Shown here: in pieces, positions 8,900 to 19,100 of the stretch | Position numbering within the stretch: position 1 is the stretch's first letter | Layout: each line of letters opens with the position of its first letter | Source: Bacteroidota bacterium | GTDB lineage: Bacteria > Bacteroidota > Bacteroidia > Bacteroidales > Paludibacteraceae | NCBI GenBank assembly: GCA_030706465.1 | Contig: JAUZOM010000011.1 | Location: forward strand, 1-40,873 | Direction of reading: 5' to 3' | Length of the DNA stretch: 40,873 bases | Notes under the pieces: generated by a model | The model's database searches: none | What the model was told of the DNA's origin: nothing | The model's input: only the letters and a program-made list of their open reading frames with translations | Translations under genes and position numbers: made by a program

Positions 8900-11800
8900 A
8901 TGGTTAGATACTTACTAAGACAATTTTTTAAAATTAATATCACAGACCCTCAAACCTTTTTATATAAATTTATGGAAAGCAGATTAATTAAAATTCTTGC
9001 AATTGACGATAATCCAGACAATCTGATAACTATTCAGGCACTTATTAATGAGGTATATCCGGATATTATGGTTTTAAAGGCCTTAAGTGGAACAGAGGGA
9101 CTTAAATTGGCGGTCATTGAAAATCCGGATGTTATTTTACTTGACATTGTAATGCCCAACATGGATGGATTTGAAGTATGCCAGCGATTAAAAGCAGACA
9201 AGGATCTATGTGACATACCCGTTGTTTTTGTAACCGCCATCAAAGGAGATAAAGCAAGCCGGATAAAAGCACTGGAATGCGGGGCTGAGGCATTTTTGGC
9301 AAAGCCCATTGATGAAAGTGAACTCATCGCTCAGATTCGTGCCATGTTAAAAATCAGGACAGCCCACCTGGAAAGGCATGATGAAAATGCACGACTTGCT
9401 GCTCAGGTTGCCGAACGGACCCTGGAACTTAAGAAAACACATACCGCAACCTTAAATTTGTTAGAGGACTTAAAAAATGAGAACGAAGCAAGGAAGAAGA
9501 CCGAGGAAGCGCTAAGGGAAAGCGAAGAAAAATTCAGGGATATGGCAAACCTCTTGCCACAAATAGTGTTTGAGACAGATCTTCAGGGCAAGCTTACCTA
9601 TGTAAATAAACAAGCATATAAGATTTGCGGTTATTCGAAGGATGACAATATAATTGGTAAAGATTCTATTAGCTTTTACATTCCGGAAAACAGATCCCTG
9701 CTAATTGAAAATTTCAGGAATAGAATTGCCGGCGGCCTAACCAGTAACAATGTACAAACAATGATTCGGAAGGATGGAACTACTTTCCCCGCACTGGTTT
9801 ATTCTAATCCAATTTTAAAAGATCATAAACCGATTGGTCTGAGAGGAATTATTGTCGATATCACAGAACAAAAACAAGCCGAAGAAAAGATCAGCCATAT
9901 CGCAAGGTTATATGCCCTTTTGAGTCATATCAATCAGGCTATTTTCAAGACACAGAGTTCAAATGAACTTTTTCAAACAATTTGCCAGGTTGCTTTTGAA
10001 TTTGGACAATTCCAAATGGCTTGGGTCGGTTTATTTGATGAATCAACTCATCGAATCAATCCAATAGCCTGGGCGGGTCATGTTTATGGTTATCTTGATC
10101 AGGCAGTTATTATCCCCGGGTCCGATCCCTATGGACTAGGTCCGACTAGCCGGGCTTTTGACGAAAGAAAGATTATTTATTGCAATGACATTGCATCCGA
10201 TCCCATGATGCTTCCCTGGAGAGATGAGGCACTTAAACGCGGATACAAATCATCAATATCCGTCCCCTTTCGCCGTAAGGAGAAAATCATTGGAGTTTTC
10301 AATCTTTATGCAACTGAATCGGGCTTCTTCAGTGAGGATGAACTCAGATTACTGAATGAAATTGGTAATGATATTTCGTTTGCCATAAATGCCATTGATT
10401 CGGAAAACCTACGCAATAAGACGGAAAAAGAGCTGGAGCAAAGCAGAAATGAACTCAAAACGATCTATGATCATGCTCCGGTCATGATGTGTGTGGTAAA
10501 TGAAAACAGGCAAGTCTTATTTGCTAATCAAGCTTTCTCGTCATTAACAGGGACAAAGGGGGGAGAAATGATTGGTGGCGCTTTTGGTGGCGTAATTCGA
10601 TGTATCAATTCATCAGACGATCCACGCGGATGCGGAAACGGTCCAAAATGTGGAAATTGCAGTCTCCGAAAAGCGATGGATAAAACATTTAAGACCGGTA
10701 CCGGATATCGAAACATTGAGTACCAATCGACCCTGAACATTGACGGATCAAGCCACGAAGTATCATTCCTCGGATCGACAGCCATAATCAGCAATGATGA
10801 CAAGAAAAACCTTTTATTATGCTTGCATGACATTACCGATCGAAAGCTGGCTGAAGATGCATTACAAAAAAGTGAGATGTTACTCCGCACCTTTATTGAC
10901 AATTCGCCCTTCGATATCTGGGCCCGGGACATTGATAGCATCGGGATCCTTGAAAATAAAAAATTTGTCGATCATTATGGTTCCATAATAGGTTATACTC
11001 CTCAAAATAACCATACGATTGATAATGAAACGACACAACACTGGTTACAAATTAACGAAAGAGTATTAGCTGGTGAAATCATTGATGAAGAGTATGAATT
11101 CGAAATAGACAGTGAAACCAGGTTGTTTCAACAAACAGTTTTTCCAATCCAAAACAATGAAAAGATTATTGGAATAGCCGGTTTTAATATTGATATTACC
11201 GATCGAAAGAAAGCTGAAGAAGCATTAAGCGAATCGCAGGAGCAATTAAAAAAATTTGCAGCGCACCTTCAAAATGTGCGTGAAGAAGAACGGGTTTTAT
11301 TAGCACGTGAAATTCATGATGAACTTGGTCAGATATTAATAGCCATAAAAATTGATATGGGCATGTTGAAACAAAATGTTTTGAAGGGGATCGACAAACA
11401 TCAGTCAGAATCGGTATTAACAAAATTCGATAGCCTTTTCAGTTTAGTCGACAACACCATTAAGACTGCCCGAAAAATTATGACCGATCTTAGGCCCGAT
11501 GTATTGGACATACTTGGATTTATTGAAACAATTAAACAACATCTTCAGGTTTTTCAGGAGCGATACAAGATCACCTGCAAATTTGAGAATTCCACGAACA
11601 AGCTGGCACTGGATTCACAACAATCGGTTGCATTATTCAGAATTATACAGGAGGCCTTAAACAACGTTGCAAAACATTCCAAAGCAACCGAATTAAGAGT
11701 CATTCTCGATCAAAAGGATAATAAACTTTTTCTGGAAGTGGTTGACAACGGGATTGGTTTTGACGAAAATCATAAGAAGAATTCTGATTCGTATGGATTA

Positions 11801-11911
11801 ATCGGCATGAAAGAGCGGGTTTTCCTGTTGGATGGAGAACTGAACATATCCGGTAAAAAAGATGTTGGAACAAGCATCAAAGTAACTATGCCTTATGTCA
11901 GTAATCAGTGA
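8900..11911 (+). CDS. Soluble REC-PAS-GAF-PAS-PAS sensor histidine kinase (HisKA_3 type)
   Basis: 1,003 residues with no transmembrane segment. An N-terminal receiver domain (about 28-150; LAIDDNPDN, LLDIVMPNMDG) is followed by a coiled coil, PAS (about 205-330), GAF (about 335-490), a PAS with four clustered cysteines (C568, C578, C584, C587), another PAS (about 645-770), and a HisKA_3 dimerisation domain with phospho-acceptor His in AREIHDELGQ (H806). The end is a HATPase_c domain (DNGIGF, YGLIGMKERV). This is the NarX/DegS-type kinase layout, which signals to LuxR-type regulators; one lies at 15277. ATG 8900 gives 24 residues before the receiver. ATG 8972 would begin directly at the domain (MESRLIKILAIDD) and may be the real start. 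The kinase at 11993 is a paralogue in its catalytic half. The domain call is firm; the stimulus is unknown. Confidence 0.9.
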   Translation: MVRYLLRQFFKINITDPQTFLYKFMESRLIKILAIDDNPDNLITIQALINEVYPDIMVLKALSGTEGLKLAVIENPDVILLDIVMPNMDGFEVCQRLKADKDLCDIPVVFVTAIKGDKASRIKALECGAEAFLAKPIDESELIAQIRAMLKIRTAHLERHDENARLAAQVAERTLELKKTHTATLNLLEDLKNENEARKKTEEALRESEEKFRDMANLLPQIVFETDLQGKLTYVNKQAYKICGYSKDDNIIGKDSISFYIPENRSLLIENFRNRIAGGLTSNNVQTMIRKDGTTFPALVYSNPILKDHKPIGLRGIIVDITEQKQAEEKISHIARLYALLSHINQAIFKTQSSNELFQTICQVAFEFGQFQMAWVGLFDESTHRINPIAWAGHVYGYLDQAVIIPGSDPYGLGPTSRAFDERKIIYCNDIASDPMMLPWRDEALKRGYKSSISVPFRRKEKIIGVFNLYATESGFFSEDELRLLNEIGNDISFAINAIDSENLRNKTEKELEQSRNELKTIYDHAPVMMCVVNENRQVLFANQAFSSLTGTKGGEMIGGAFGGVIRCINSSDDPRGCGNGPKCGNCSLRKAMDKTFKTGTGYRNIEYQSTLNIDGSSHEVSFLGSTAIISNDDKKNLLLCLHDITDRKLAEDALQKSEMLLRTFIDNSPFDIWARDIDSIGILENKKFVDHYGSIIGYTPQNNHTIDNETTQHWLQINERVLAGEIIDEEYEFEIDSETRLFQQTVFPIQNNEKIIGIAGFNIDITDRKKAEEALSESQEQLKKFAAHLQNVREEERVLLAREIHDELGQILIAIKIDMGMLKQNVLKGIDKHQSESVLTKFDSLFSLVDNTIKTARKIMTDLRPDVLDILGFIETIKQHLQVFQERYKITCKFENSTNKLALDSQQSVALFRIIQEALNNVAKHSKATELRVILDQKDNKLFLEVVDNGIGFDENHKKNSDSYGLIGMKERVFLLDGELNISGKKDVGTSIKVTMPYVSNQ

Positions 11912-11992
11912 ACAGTTAAGCTGTTGGCGATGAATACTAACTGTCAATATACTTTGCAAATAAAAATCACACTAAGTACCTCCCAATAAAAA

Positions 11993-14900
11993 ATGAATAC
12001 GGACAATCAAAGCAATAGTTTGACTCATGGAGAATCAAAAGAAATCCAATTTAATGATATTTTTATTCTTGAAGACATTCAACGAATGCAGGATTTGTTT
12101 TCTGAAGTTACGGGAGTAGCCTCGCTGATAACATATCCTGACGGGACTCCGATAACAAAACCAAGCAATTTTTGCCGGTTATGCCAGCTTGTTCGAAGTA
12201 CAGAAAAGGGACTGGATAATTGTATAAAATCAGCTATCTCTAACTGTAAAAGTTTTTCTTCGGAGATGCAATTACAGCCATGCCAGAGCGCCGGCCTATT
12301 GGATACGGGAGCCAAAATATCCGTTAACGGGACTCATATAGCCAGTTGGTCAATCGGGCAGGTAAGGAATGACGGAATGAATCTTCAGAAAATAATTGAT
12401 TACGGAGATGAAATTGGCGCAGATAAGGATGAATATCTCAAGGCTTTGAACGAAGTTCCGATAATGTCGATTGAAAAGTTTCAGAAGATCTTTGAAATGT
12501 TGTTTGTCATGGCCAACGATTATTCTGATAAGGCATTTAAAAACATGCAGTTCAGGAAACAGATTGCAGAACACAAAAAGACCAATGACTTATTACAGAA
12601 AAGCGAGGAGTCCCTTTCAATTACACTCCAATCAATAGGCGACGGAGTTATTTCAACCGATAAAGATGGATTAATCGTCAATATGAATCCGGTAGCTGAA
12701 CAAATGTGTGGTTGGAAATTATCCGATGCAACCGGAAAACAACTGACAGAGGTGTTTAATATCATTCATGCTGCTTCACGAAAAGCGGTCGAAAATCCCG
12801 TCAAGAAAGTTTTGGAAACCAATGCTGTAATCGGACTTGCCAACCATACAATTTTAATTTCAAAAAAAGGAACGGAATATCAAATTGCCGACAGTGCAGC
12901 ACCAATAAAAAATGATGAAGGCATTATCAGTGGAGTTGTCCTGGTCTTTTCGGATGTAACTGGAAAATATAGAACAGAAAAAAATCTGATTGAAAGTGAA
13001 CGTAGCAAATCGGTGTTACTGGCGAATCTTCCGGGCATGGCGTACCGATGCAAATATGACCGCCAGTGGACCATGGAGTTCGTATCGGAAGGAGTTTCAA
13101 CCTTGACAGGTTACAGTAAAGAGGATCTGATTGACAACCGAACTATTTCGTTTAATGACCTGATTCTTCCGGAATATAGTGACTATTTATGGAAAGCATG
13201 GAAAAAAGCGGTTAAAAATCATGAAACTTGCCGAGTAGAATATCGGATTTTAACTGCAGATCATACGGAAAAATGGGTGTGGGAACAGGGAATTCCCATT
13301 TTCAATAACCAGGGAGAAGTCGATGCATTGGAAGGGCTAATAATTGATATTACAGAACGCAAAAATGCAGAAGCAGCACTTCAAAACGAACGATTATTGC
13401 TTCGGACTCTTATCGACAATATTCCGGATACTATTTATGCCAAAGATTTAGCCGGACGTAAAACTCTTGCAAACAAGGCAGAAGTTCAGTTGCTTGGAGC
13501 AGATTCAGAAGATGACGTATTGGGAAAAGATGACTTTGAGTTCTACCCAACCGAATTTGCTGAAAATTTTAGGGCCGATGATCAAGAAGTAATCCAGACA
13601 GGAATACCTGATATCAACACGGAAGGATTTATTATCGATGTGAAAGGCAAAAAACATTGGCTGCATTCTTCAAAACTTCCGCTTCGCAACAAGGACAATC
13701 AGATAATCGGGGTGATGGGAATCGGCCGCGATATTACTGTTCGCAAAGAAGCTGAGGAAGCTTTGCAGAGGAGTGAACATTTTTTAAGGGAAACTCAGGT
13801 AATATCAAAACTTGGAACCTACTCGCTGAGTATCAATTCAAATATCTGGAGCAGCTCAGAAGTGCTCGATTCAATCTTTGGAATAGCCTCTGATTTTGAC
13901 AAATCATTCGAAGGTTGGGTATCCATCATTCATCCAAAATGGCAAAATGCCCTGAAAGATTATGTTTTAAACTACGTAATAGGAAAGAAAAAGAGATTCG
14001 ACAAGAAATACAAAATTATTCGGAAGAACGACAACCAAGAGCGCTGGGTTCATGGCTTGGGAGAATTAGTTTTAGACCAAAACAATCAACCGGTTTCTCT
14101 GATTGGAACAATTCAGGATATAACGGAAAGGGAACTGACCACGGAAGCGCTCAAAAACAGTGAAGAGCTTCACCGTTCTATCCTGAACGCTTCTCCCGAT
14201 GCTATTGTAGTAGTGGAAATGGATGGACGAATCAGAATGGTTTCTCCAGCAGCCTTGACTTTGTATGGTTGCCAAACATCCGAACAACTTATTGGGGGGC
14301 AGATGTTTGATTTTATTTCTCCGGAAGATAGAAAACGAGCGCAAGCAAACAGTCTGCTCATGTTCAATGGACGTCTTGGGTCTATTGAGTACCAGATACT
14401 CCGTACCGATGGAACTTCTTTTTCTGCAGAAGTAAACGGAGATATAATCTGGGACTCCAATCATCAACCGAATGGTATGGTTTTTATTATTCGGGATAGT
14501 ACGGAACGTAAAGAATCAGAAGAATCCTTGAAAAGCTCCCAACTTGAACTTAAGGAATTTGCTTCACATCTTCAAAGTGTTCGTGAAGAAGAAAAGATAC
14601 AATTAGCACGTGAAATACATGATGAACTTGGTCAAATTTTAATTGCCATTAAAATTGATTTGGGAATGATGAAACAAAATGTAATAAAAAGCATCAAAAA
14701 GGCGGATGCTGAAAATATTTTGATTAATTTTGAAAACCTTTTCGGGTTAGTTGATAACACATTAAATACCACCAGAAGGATAATGACCGATTTAAGACCG
14801 GAAGTACTTCATTTAATTGGTTTCGTTGAAGCGGTAAAGCTTTATATAAATAATTTTAAGGAGAGATACCAGATATCTTGTTTGTTTGAAAACAGCACTT

Positions 14901-15208
14901 CAGCATTGAAATTAAATTCACAGCAATCGGTTGCTTTATACAGGATTCTACAGGAATCACTTACTAATATTGCTAAACATTCCAAGGCATCCAATGTAAA
15001 AATAAAGCTCTTCTTTGAGTCGGAACATTTCGTTATGGTAGTAAATGATAATGGTGTTGGATTTAAGATACCTCCAAGGAACAAACCAAACTCTTATGGC
15101 TTGCTCGGTATGAAAGAACGGGTTTACCTATTGGATGGAAAATTATCTATTTCGAGCCAACCCGACGAAGGAACCACTATAAAGGTTAAGGTTCCGTACC
15201 AGAGTTAA
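11993..15208 (+). CDS. PocR-domain multi-PAS sensor histidine kinase (HisKA_3 type)
   Basis: 1,071 residues, soluble. The N-terminal region (about 20-190) looks like a PocR ligand-binding domain: FCRLCQLVRSTEKGLDNC, then a PCQSAGLLD stretch, and a WSIGQVR stretch. In PocR this domain senses small metabolites. Five PAS/PAC units follow (about 205-330, 340-460, 465-585, 590-715, 720-840), then HisKA_3 with phospho-acceptor His in AREIHDELGQ (H876), and HATPase_c (NDNGVGF, YGLLGMKERV). The catalytic half is closely similar to that of the kinase ending at 11911, so the pair probably arose by duplication of a kinase core joined to different sensors. It lies 81 bp after that kinase and 68 bp before the response regulator, which suggests one operon with two inputs and one output. 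The conserved Cys residues may bind metal, but that is inference. Confidence 0.9.
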   Translation: MNTDNQSNSLTHGESKEIQFNDIFILEDIQRMQDLFSEVTGVASLITYPDGTPITKPSNFCRLCQLVRSTEKGLDNCIKSAISNCKSFSSEMQLQPCQSAGLLDTGAKISVNGTHIASWSIGQVRNDGMNLQKIIDYGDEIGADKDEYLKALNEVPIMSIEKFQKIFEMLFVMANDYSDKAFKNMQFRKQIAEHKKTNDLLQKSEESLSITLQSIGDGVISTDKDGLIVNMNPVAEQMCGWKLSDATGKQLTEVFNIIHAASRKAVENPVKKVLETNAVIGLANHTILISKKGTEYQIADSAAPIKNDEGIISGVVLVFSDVTGKYRTEKNLIESERSKSVLLANLPGMAYRCKYDRQWTMEFVSEGVSTLTGYSKEDLIDNRTISFNDLILPEYSDYLWKAWKKAVKNHETCRVEYRILTADHTEKWVWEQGIPIFNNQGEVDALEGLIIDITERKNAEAALQNERLLLRTLIDNIPDTIYAKDLAGRKTLANKAEVQLLGADSEDDVLGKDDFEFYPTEFAENFRADDQEVIQTGIPDINTEGFIIDVKGKKHWLHSSKLPLRNKDNQIIGVMGIGRDITVRKEAEEALQRSEHFLRETQVISKLGTYSLSINSNIWSSSEVLDSIFGIASDFDKSFEGWVSIIHPKWQNALKDYVLNYVIGKKKRFDKKYKIIRKNDNQERWVHGLGELVLDQNNQPVSLIGTIQDITERELTTEALKNSEELHRSILNASPDAIVVVEMDGRIRMVSPAALTLYGCQTSEQLIGGQMFDFISPEDRKRAQANSLLMFNGRLGSIEYQILRTDGTSFSAEVNGDIIWDSNHQPNGMVFIIRDSTERKESEESLKSSQLELKEFASHLQSVREEEKIQLAREIHDELGQILIAIKIDLGMMKQNVIKSIKKADAENILINFENLFGLVDNTLNTTRRIMTDLRPEVLHLIGFVEAVKLYINNFKERYQISCLFENSTSALKLNSQQSVALYRILQESLTNIAKHSKASNVKIKLFFESEHFVMVVNDNGVGFKIPPRNKPNSYGLLGMKERVYLLDGKLSISSQPDEGTTIKVKVPYQS

Positions 15209-15276
15209 TAATCAATATTCATCAAGACCAGTTATCAATAAAATAAAATATAGTTGTTAATACAAAAAAGACCCAT

Positions 15277-15909
15277 ATGATTAAAGTATTCATAGTAGAT
15301 GATCATGAAATTATTCGTGAAGGATTAAAAAAGATTTTAAAAGAAGAGGCTGACTTAATGGTAGTTGGCGAAGCTCAGAGTGGAGATGAAGTCCTACAGA
15401 ACATAAAAGAGATTGATTGCGATATCATGTTACTGGATATGAATATGCCCGGTAGGAGTGGACTCGAATTGATTGGAGACCTCAAAAAGTTGAAGCCCCA
15501 GCTTCACATCTTAGTACTTAGTATTCATCCGGAAGATAAATTTGCGTTAAGGACTTTGAAAGCGGGAGCTTCGGGCTATCTTTGCAAGGATACCGCCCTG
15601 GAAGAATTGGTTATTGCTATCCGGAAAGTACATAACCGTGGCAGGTATTTGAGTAATACCTTAGCGGAACAACTCGCCTTTGATTTTATGCCGGAGAAAG
15701 ATCAATTGCCTCACGAACAATTGTCGAACAGGGAACAGGAAATCATGTTTATGCTTGTTACCGGTAAGAAAGTTAAAGACATAGCTAAAGATCTGAATTT
15801 AAGCATTAGCACTGTTTTTACTTATCGCGTCAGAATATTCGAAAAATTGAAAATTAAAAGCAATGTGGAATTGACCCATTATGCCATCATCAACAAGCTG
15901 GTCGATTAA
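15277..15909 (+). CDS. NarL/FixJ-family response regulator
   Basis: 210 residues. The receiver domain (1-120) has the acidic pair in FIVDDHE, phospho-acceptor D54 in LLDMNMPG, and the conserved Lys in YLCKD. A LuxR-type helix-turn-helix (about 147-208) begins LSNREQEIMFMLVTGKK and contains ISTVFTYRVRIFEKL. It is a DNA-binding transcription factor activated by phosphorylation, normally by HisKA_3 kinases such as the two encoded immediately upstream. It begins 68 bp after the second kinase and is probably co-transcribed with it. The giant surface-protein gene begins about 190-210 bp downstream and is a plausible target, but no operator was identified. Confidence 0.93.
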   Translation: MIKVFIVDDHEIIREGLKKILKEEADLMVVGEAQSGDEVLQNIKEIDCDIMLLDMNMPGRSGLELIGDLKKLKPQLHILVLSIHPEDKFALRTLKAGASGYLCKDTALEELVIAIRKVHNRGRYLSNTLAEQLAFDFMPEKDQLPHEQLSNREQEIMFMLVTGKKVKDIAKDLNLSISTVFTYRVRIFEKLKIKSNVELTHYAIINKLVD

Positions 15910-16018
15910 TTGTTAGTTGATTACACAAATTGGATCCGTGTTTTTGCAGGCTAATTGTTAAAAAAGAAGTAATTCTTACATATTGTAGCAAAAATTTCAA
16001 AAATAATGTGGCAATATT

Positions 16019-16049
16019 ATTTAATTTTCATGGGTTTTTGTTATATTTG
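16019..16049 (+). promoter_or_regulatory. Bacteroidota-type promoter of the giant surface-protein operon
   Basis: TATATTTG at 16042-16049 matches the -7 consensus TAnnTTTG exactly. At the expected 19-nt distance the -33 position (16019-16022) reads ATTT, a weak match. Transcription would begin near 16056, giving a leader of about 65 nt to ATG 16122. Confidence 0.6.
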
Positions 16050-16121
16050 CACGTTTTCTTATTTTAACTTATTTACCCTCCTAAACTTGTACGCTGCTTG
16101 AGGAAAAGTTATACCCGGTAT

Positions 16122-19100
16122 ATGACCAAGATAATTCAAGTCAAGTCATTAGCTGTTGATTTAGCTAATGGCCTTTTTATGCTCAAAAATTCAAAGACAT
16201 CTTCCAATGATCGCTGGTCCTATCTTACCAAATCCAGAAATATCTTCAACCTCACGAAAGGTCTTATTATCGGGTTGCTGCTTTTAGTGTCAGGGGTGGG
16301 GAATGTAAATGGGGCAACAAGAACAGCGGCTTTCAGCGGAAATTGGAGTAGTTCAAATACATGGGGTGGTACAGTCCCGGTAGCAGGAGATGACGTTGTA
16401 ATTAATTCCGGCATTACAGTAACTCTAGATGTCAACACCCCAGTTATTCTCAGCTTAACCATAAAAGCAATGAATACATCTGGCACAAATGGTATTGTAG
16501 TTGGAGCGTATACATTGAATACTGGGACCATTGCTATTGCTGGAAGTACACGAAGTGGACGATATTCAACATTATCAATCTCAACAGGAATTATAAATGT
16601 CACTGGTAACATTTCATTTACAGGTGCAGCAGCGCAAGCAAGATTAATATTTTCCGGAGCAGGGACACTTAATCTAGGAGGGAATCTTTCGACTGGAGGG
16701 ACTTTCTCCGCATCAAACAGTACTGTGAATTACAATAGAGCAGCAGCACAAACTATTGGAGGTTATACGTACAATAATCTTACCCTCTCCGGTAGTGGAG
16801 TCAAAACTATAACTACAGGTACAACAGTCTCCGGCAATCTTAGCATTTCAGGTGCCACAGCCAGTATTGGAACAGGATTAACTATTACTGCAAAAAGTCT
16901 CACTTTAGGTGGGCTGAGCAGAATTAACGGAATGTGGGGATCAACATCCTCAACCGCAACCTACCAAGACAACACCTACTTTGCAGCAACAACCGGGATG
17001 GTGAATGTCAGTACCGACACCAGATCACTAACACCATCCTTTTCCGGGTTAACTGCCAGTCCGGGTATTTGTTCTGGTACAGCTACTGTGACTTTAAGCG
17101 GCTCTGTCAGTGCTGCAGGACCGGTTTATCCCGCTAATGGCGAAACTGTTGGGGTTACCATCAATGGAGCAACCCAAAATGCAACAATAGCCGGAGGTGC
17201 CGGAGGATTCACTATAAATTACCCTTCGGCGGGTCTTTCTGCGGGCATTTATACCATTACTTATTCTTATGCCGGAAATACAATCCTACAAGCAGCTGCA
17301 AACAATACCAGTACATCATTAACCGTAAATTCGACAACTACAATCATCAGCCAATCCACTAATTCTCAAACGAAATGTGCTGGTGTTGCATTTACCCCTA
17401 TAACGGTGACAGCAACCGGAACAGGGTTAACGTATCAATGGTATAGTAATACTACGGCCAGTACAACCGGCGGCACTTCGCTGGGATCGGCAAACGGCGC
17501 TCAAACCAATAGCTATACGCCACAATCAACTACTGTTGGAACTCTTTATTACTATTGCATTATTACCGGAACTTGCTCGACGGTAACGAGTGCAATTTCC
17601 GGAGCTTTTATCGTAAATTCGACAACTACAATTAGTGGACAATCTACAAATGCTCAAACTCAATGTATTGGGACTGCTTTTACACCCATAACTGTGACCG
17701 GAACCGGAACAGGGTTAACGTACCAATGGTATAGCAATACTACGGCTAGTATAACCGGCGGCACTTCGCTGGGATCGGCAAACGGTGCCCAGACCAATAG
17801 CTATACACCGCAATCGAATATTGCCGGGACTCTTTATTACTATTGTATCGTTACTGGAACTTGCTCGACGATAACGAGTGCAATTTCCGGAGCTTTTATT
17901 GTAAATCCGACAAGTACCCCTACTACTACCGGAGCAATTCTTTGTATCGGAAGCAATTCTACTGCTACATTATCCGCTTCCGGGGCAGTTACAGGTCAGG
18001 AATACAATTGGTATAATGCAGCAACGGGCGGCACTCTCTTAAAAACGAGTACCGATAACACTGACAACACCTATACAACTCCTGTGCTAACCTCCACAAC
18101 CAATTATTGGGTATCCATTATGAATGCCCAGGGGTGTGAAGGATCACGTACTCAGGTAGCCGCTACTTACCCTGCTGCATCAACAGATCCTCAAACCCCG
18201 GGCACTAATTCCTGGATTGGTTATGTGTACGGAGGGAGAGACACTAATTTTGCCAATAATACTTACTTTGGGCATTATCCAGAACCTGAAACATTTAATG
18301 AAAGCTTTGGAAATGGCGGTGATAACTATTGCTTTCCGATCACTTCAAATTCAACGGCCAGATCGATCAACACCCAGAATTTTTCAGTACGCTACCTGAT
18401 GAACTCCACTAGGAAAGGATTATTTGCTGTTGATTTAGGCTCTGATGATGGCAGTCGGTTAACGGTAGATGGGACACTTTTGTTTAATAATTGGGCAGAT
18501 CAGGCTTTTACTTCACGTCCGGGGGTATTAATGAATCTTACCGGGTCAAGTTCCCTGATTTATGATTTCTATGAAAATGGCGGTCTGAATCAGGTTGTTT
18601 TTCAGAATCTGACACAACTACTGGCAAATAATCTTACGGCCAATACATCCCAAAGTATTCCGTTGGGAACAAAAGGATCAACCATTAGCGGTGATGCATT
18701 CGGCACGTTACCTGCCGGGATATCTTTAAGCGGTACCGGATATCAATGGACTTACAGTACCACGCCAACCGGGACAAGGGTAAATATTGCAGGTGCTACC
18801 GGCGCCACGTTCACTCCGGATGCCACCATCGCACCTTTCAACGTCACAGGCACCTATTACATTTACAGAAATGCTATCTTAAGCAGTATAAATAATGTTT
18901 CACCGAATCCCTATGTAGCAACAAACGAATCAAATGTTTGCACTTTAAGTGTCTTCAATCCGGTAATCACAACCTCCGTTTCTACATTAACAGCCTTCAG
19001 CTATGTAGTTGGTTATGGGCCATCTGTTCAACAGTCATTCACAGTAAGCGGGACTTCTTTAAATACAGATCTAACAGTAACACCTTCTACAAATTATGAA

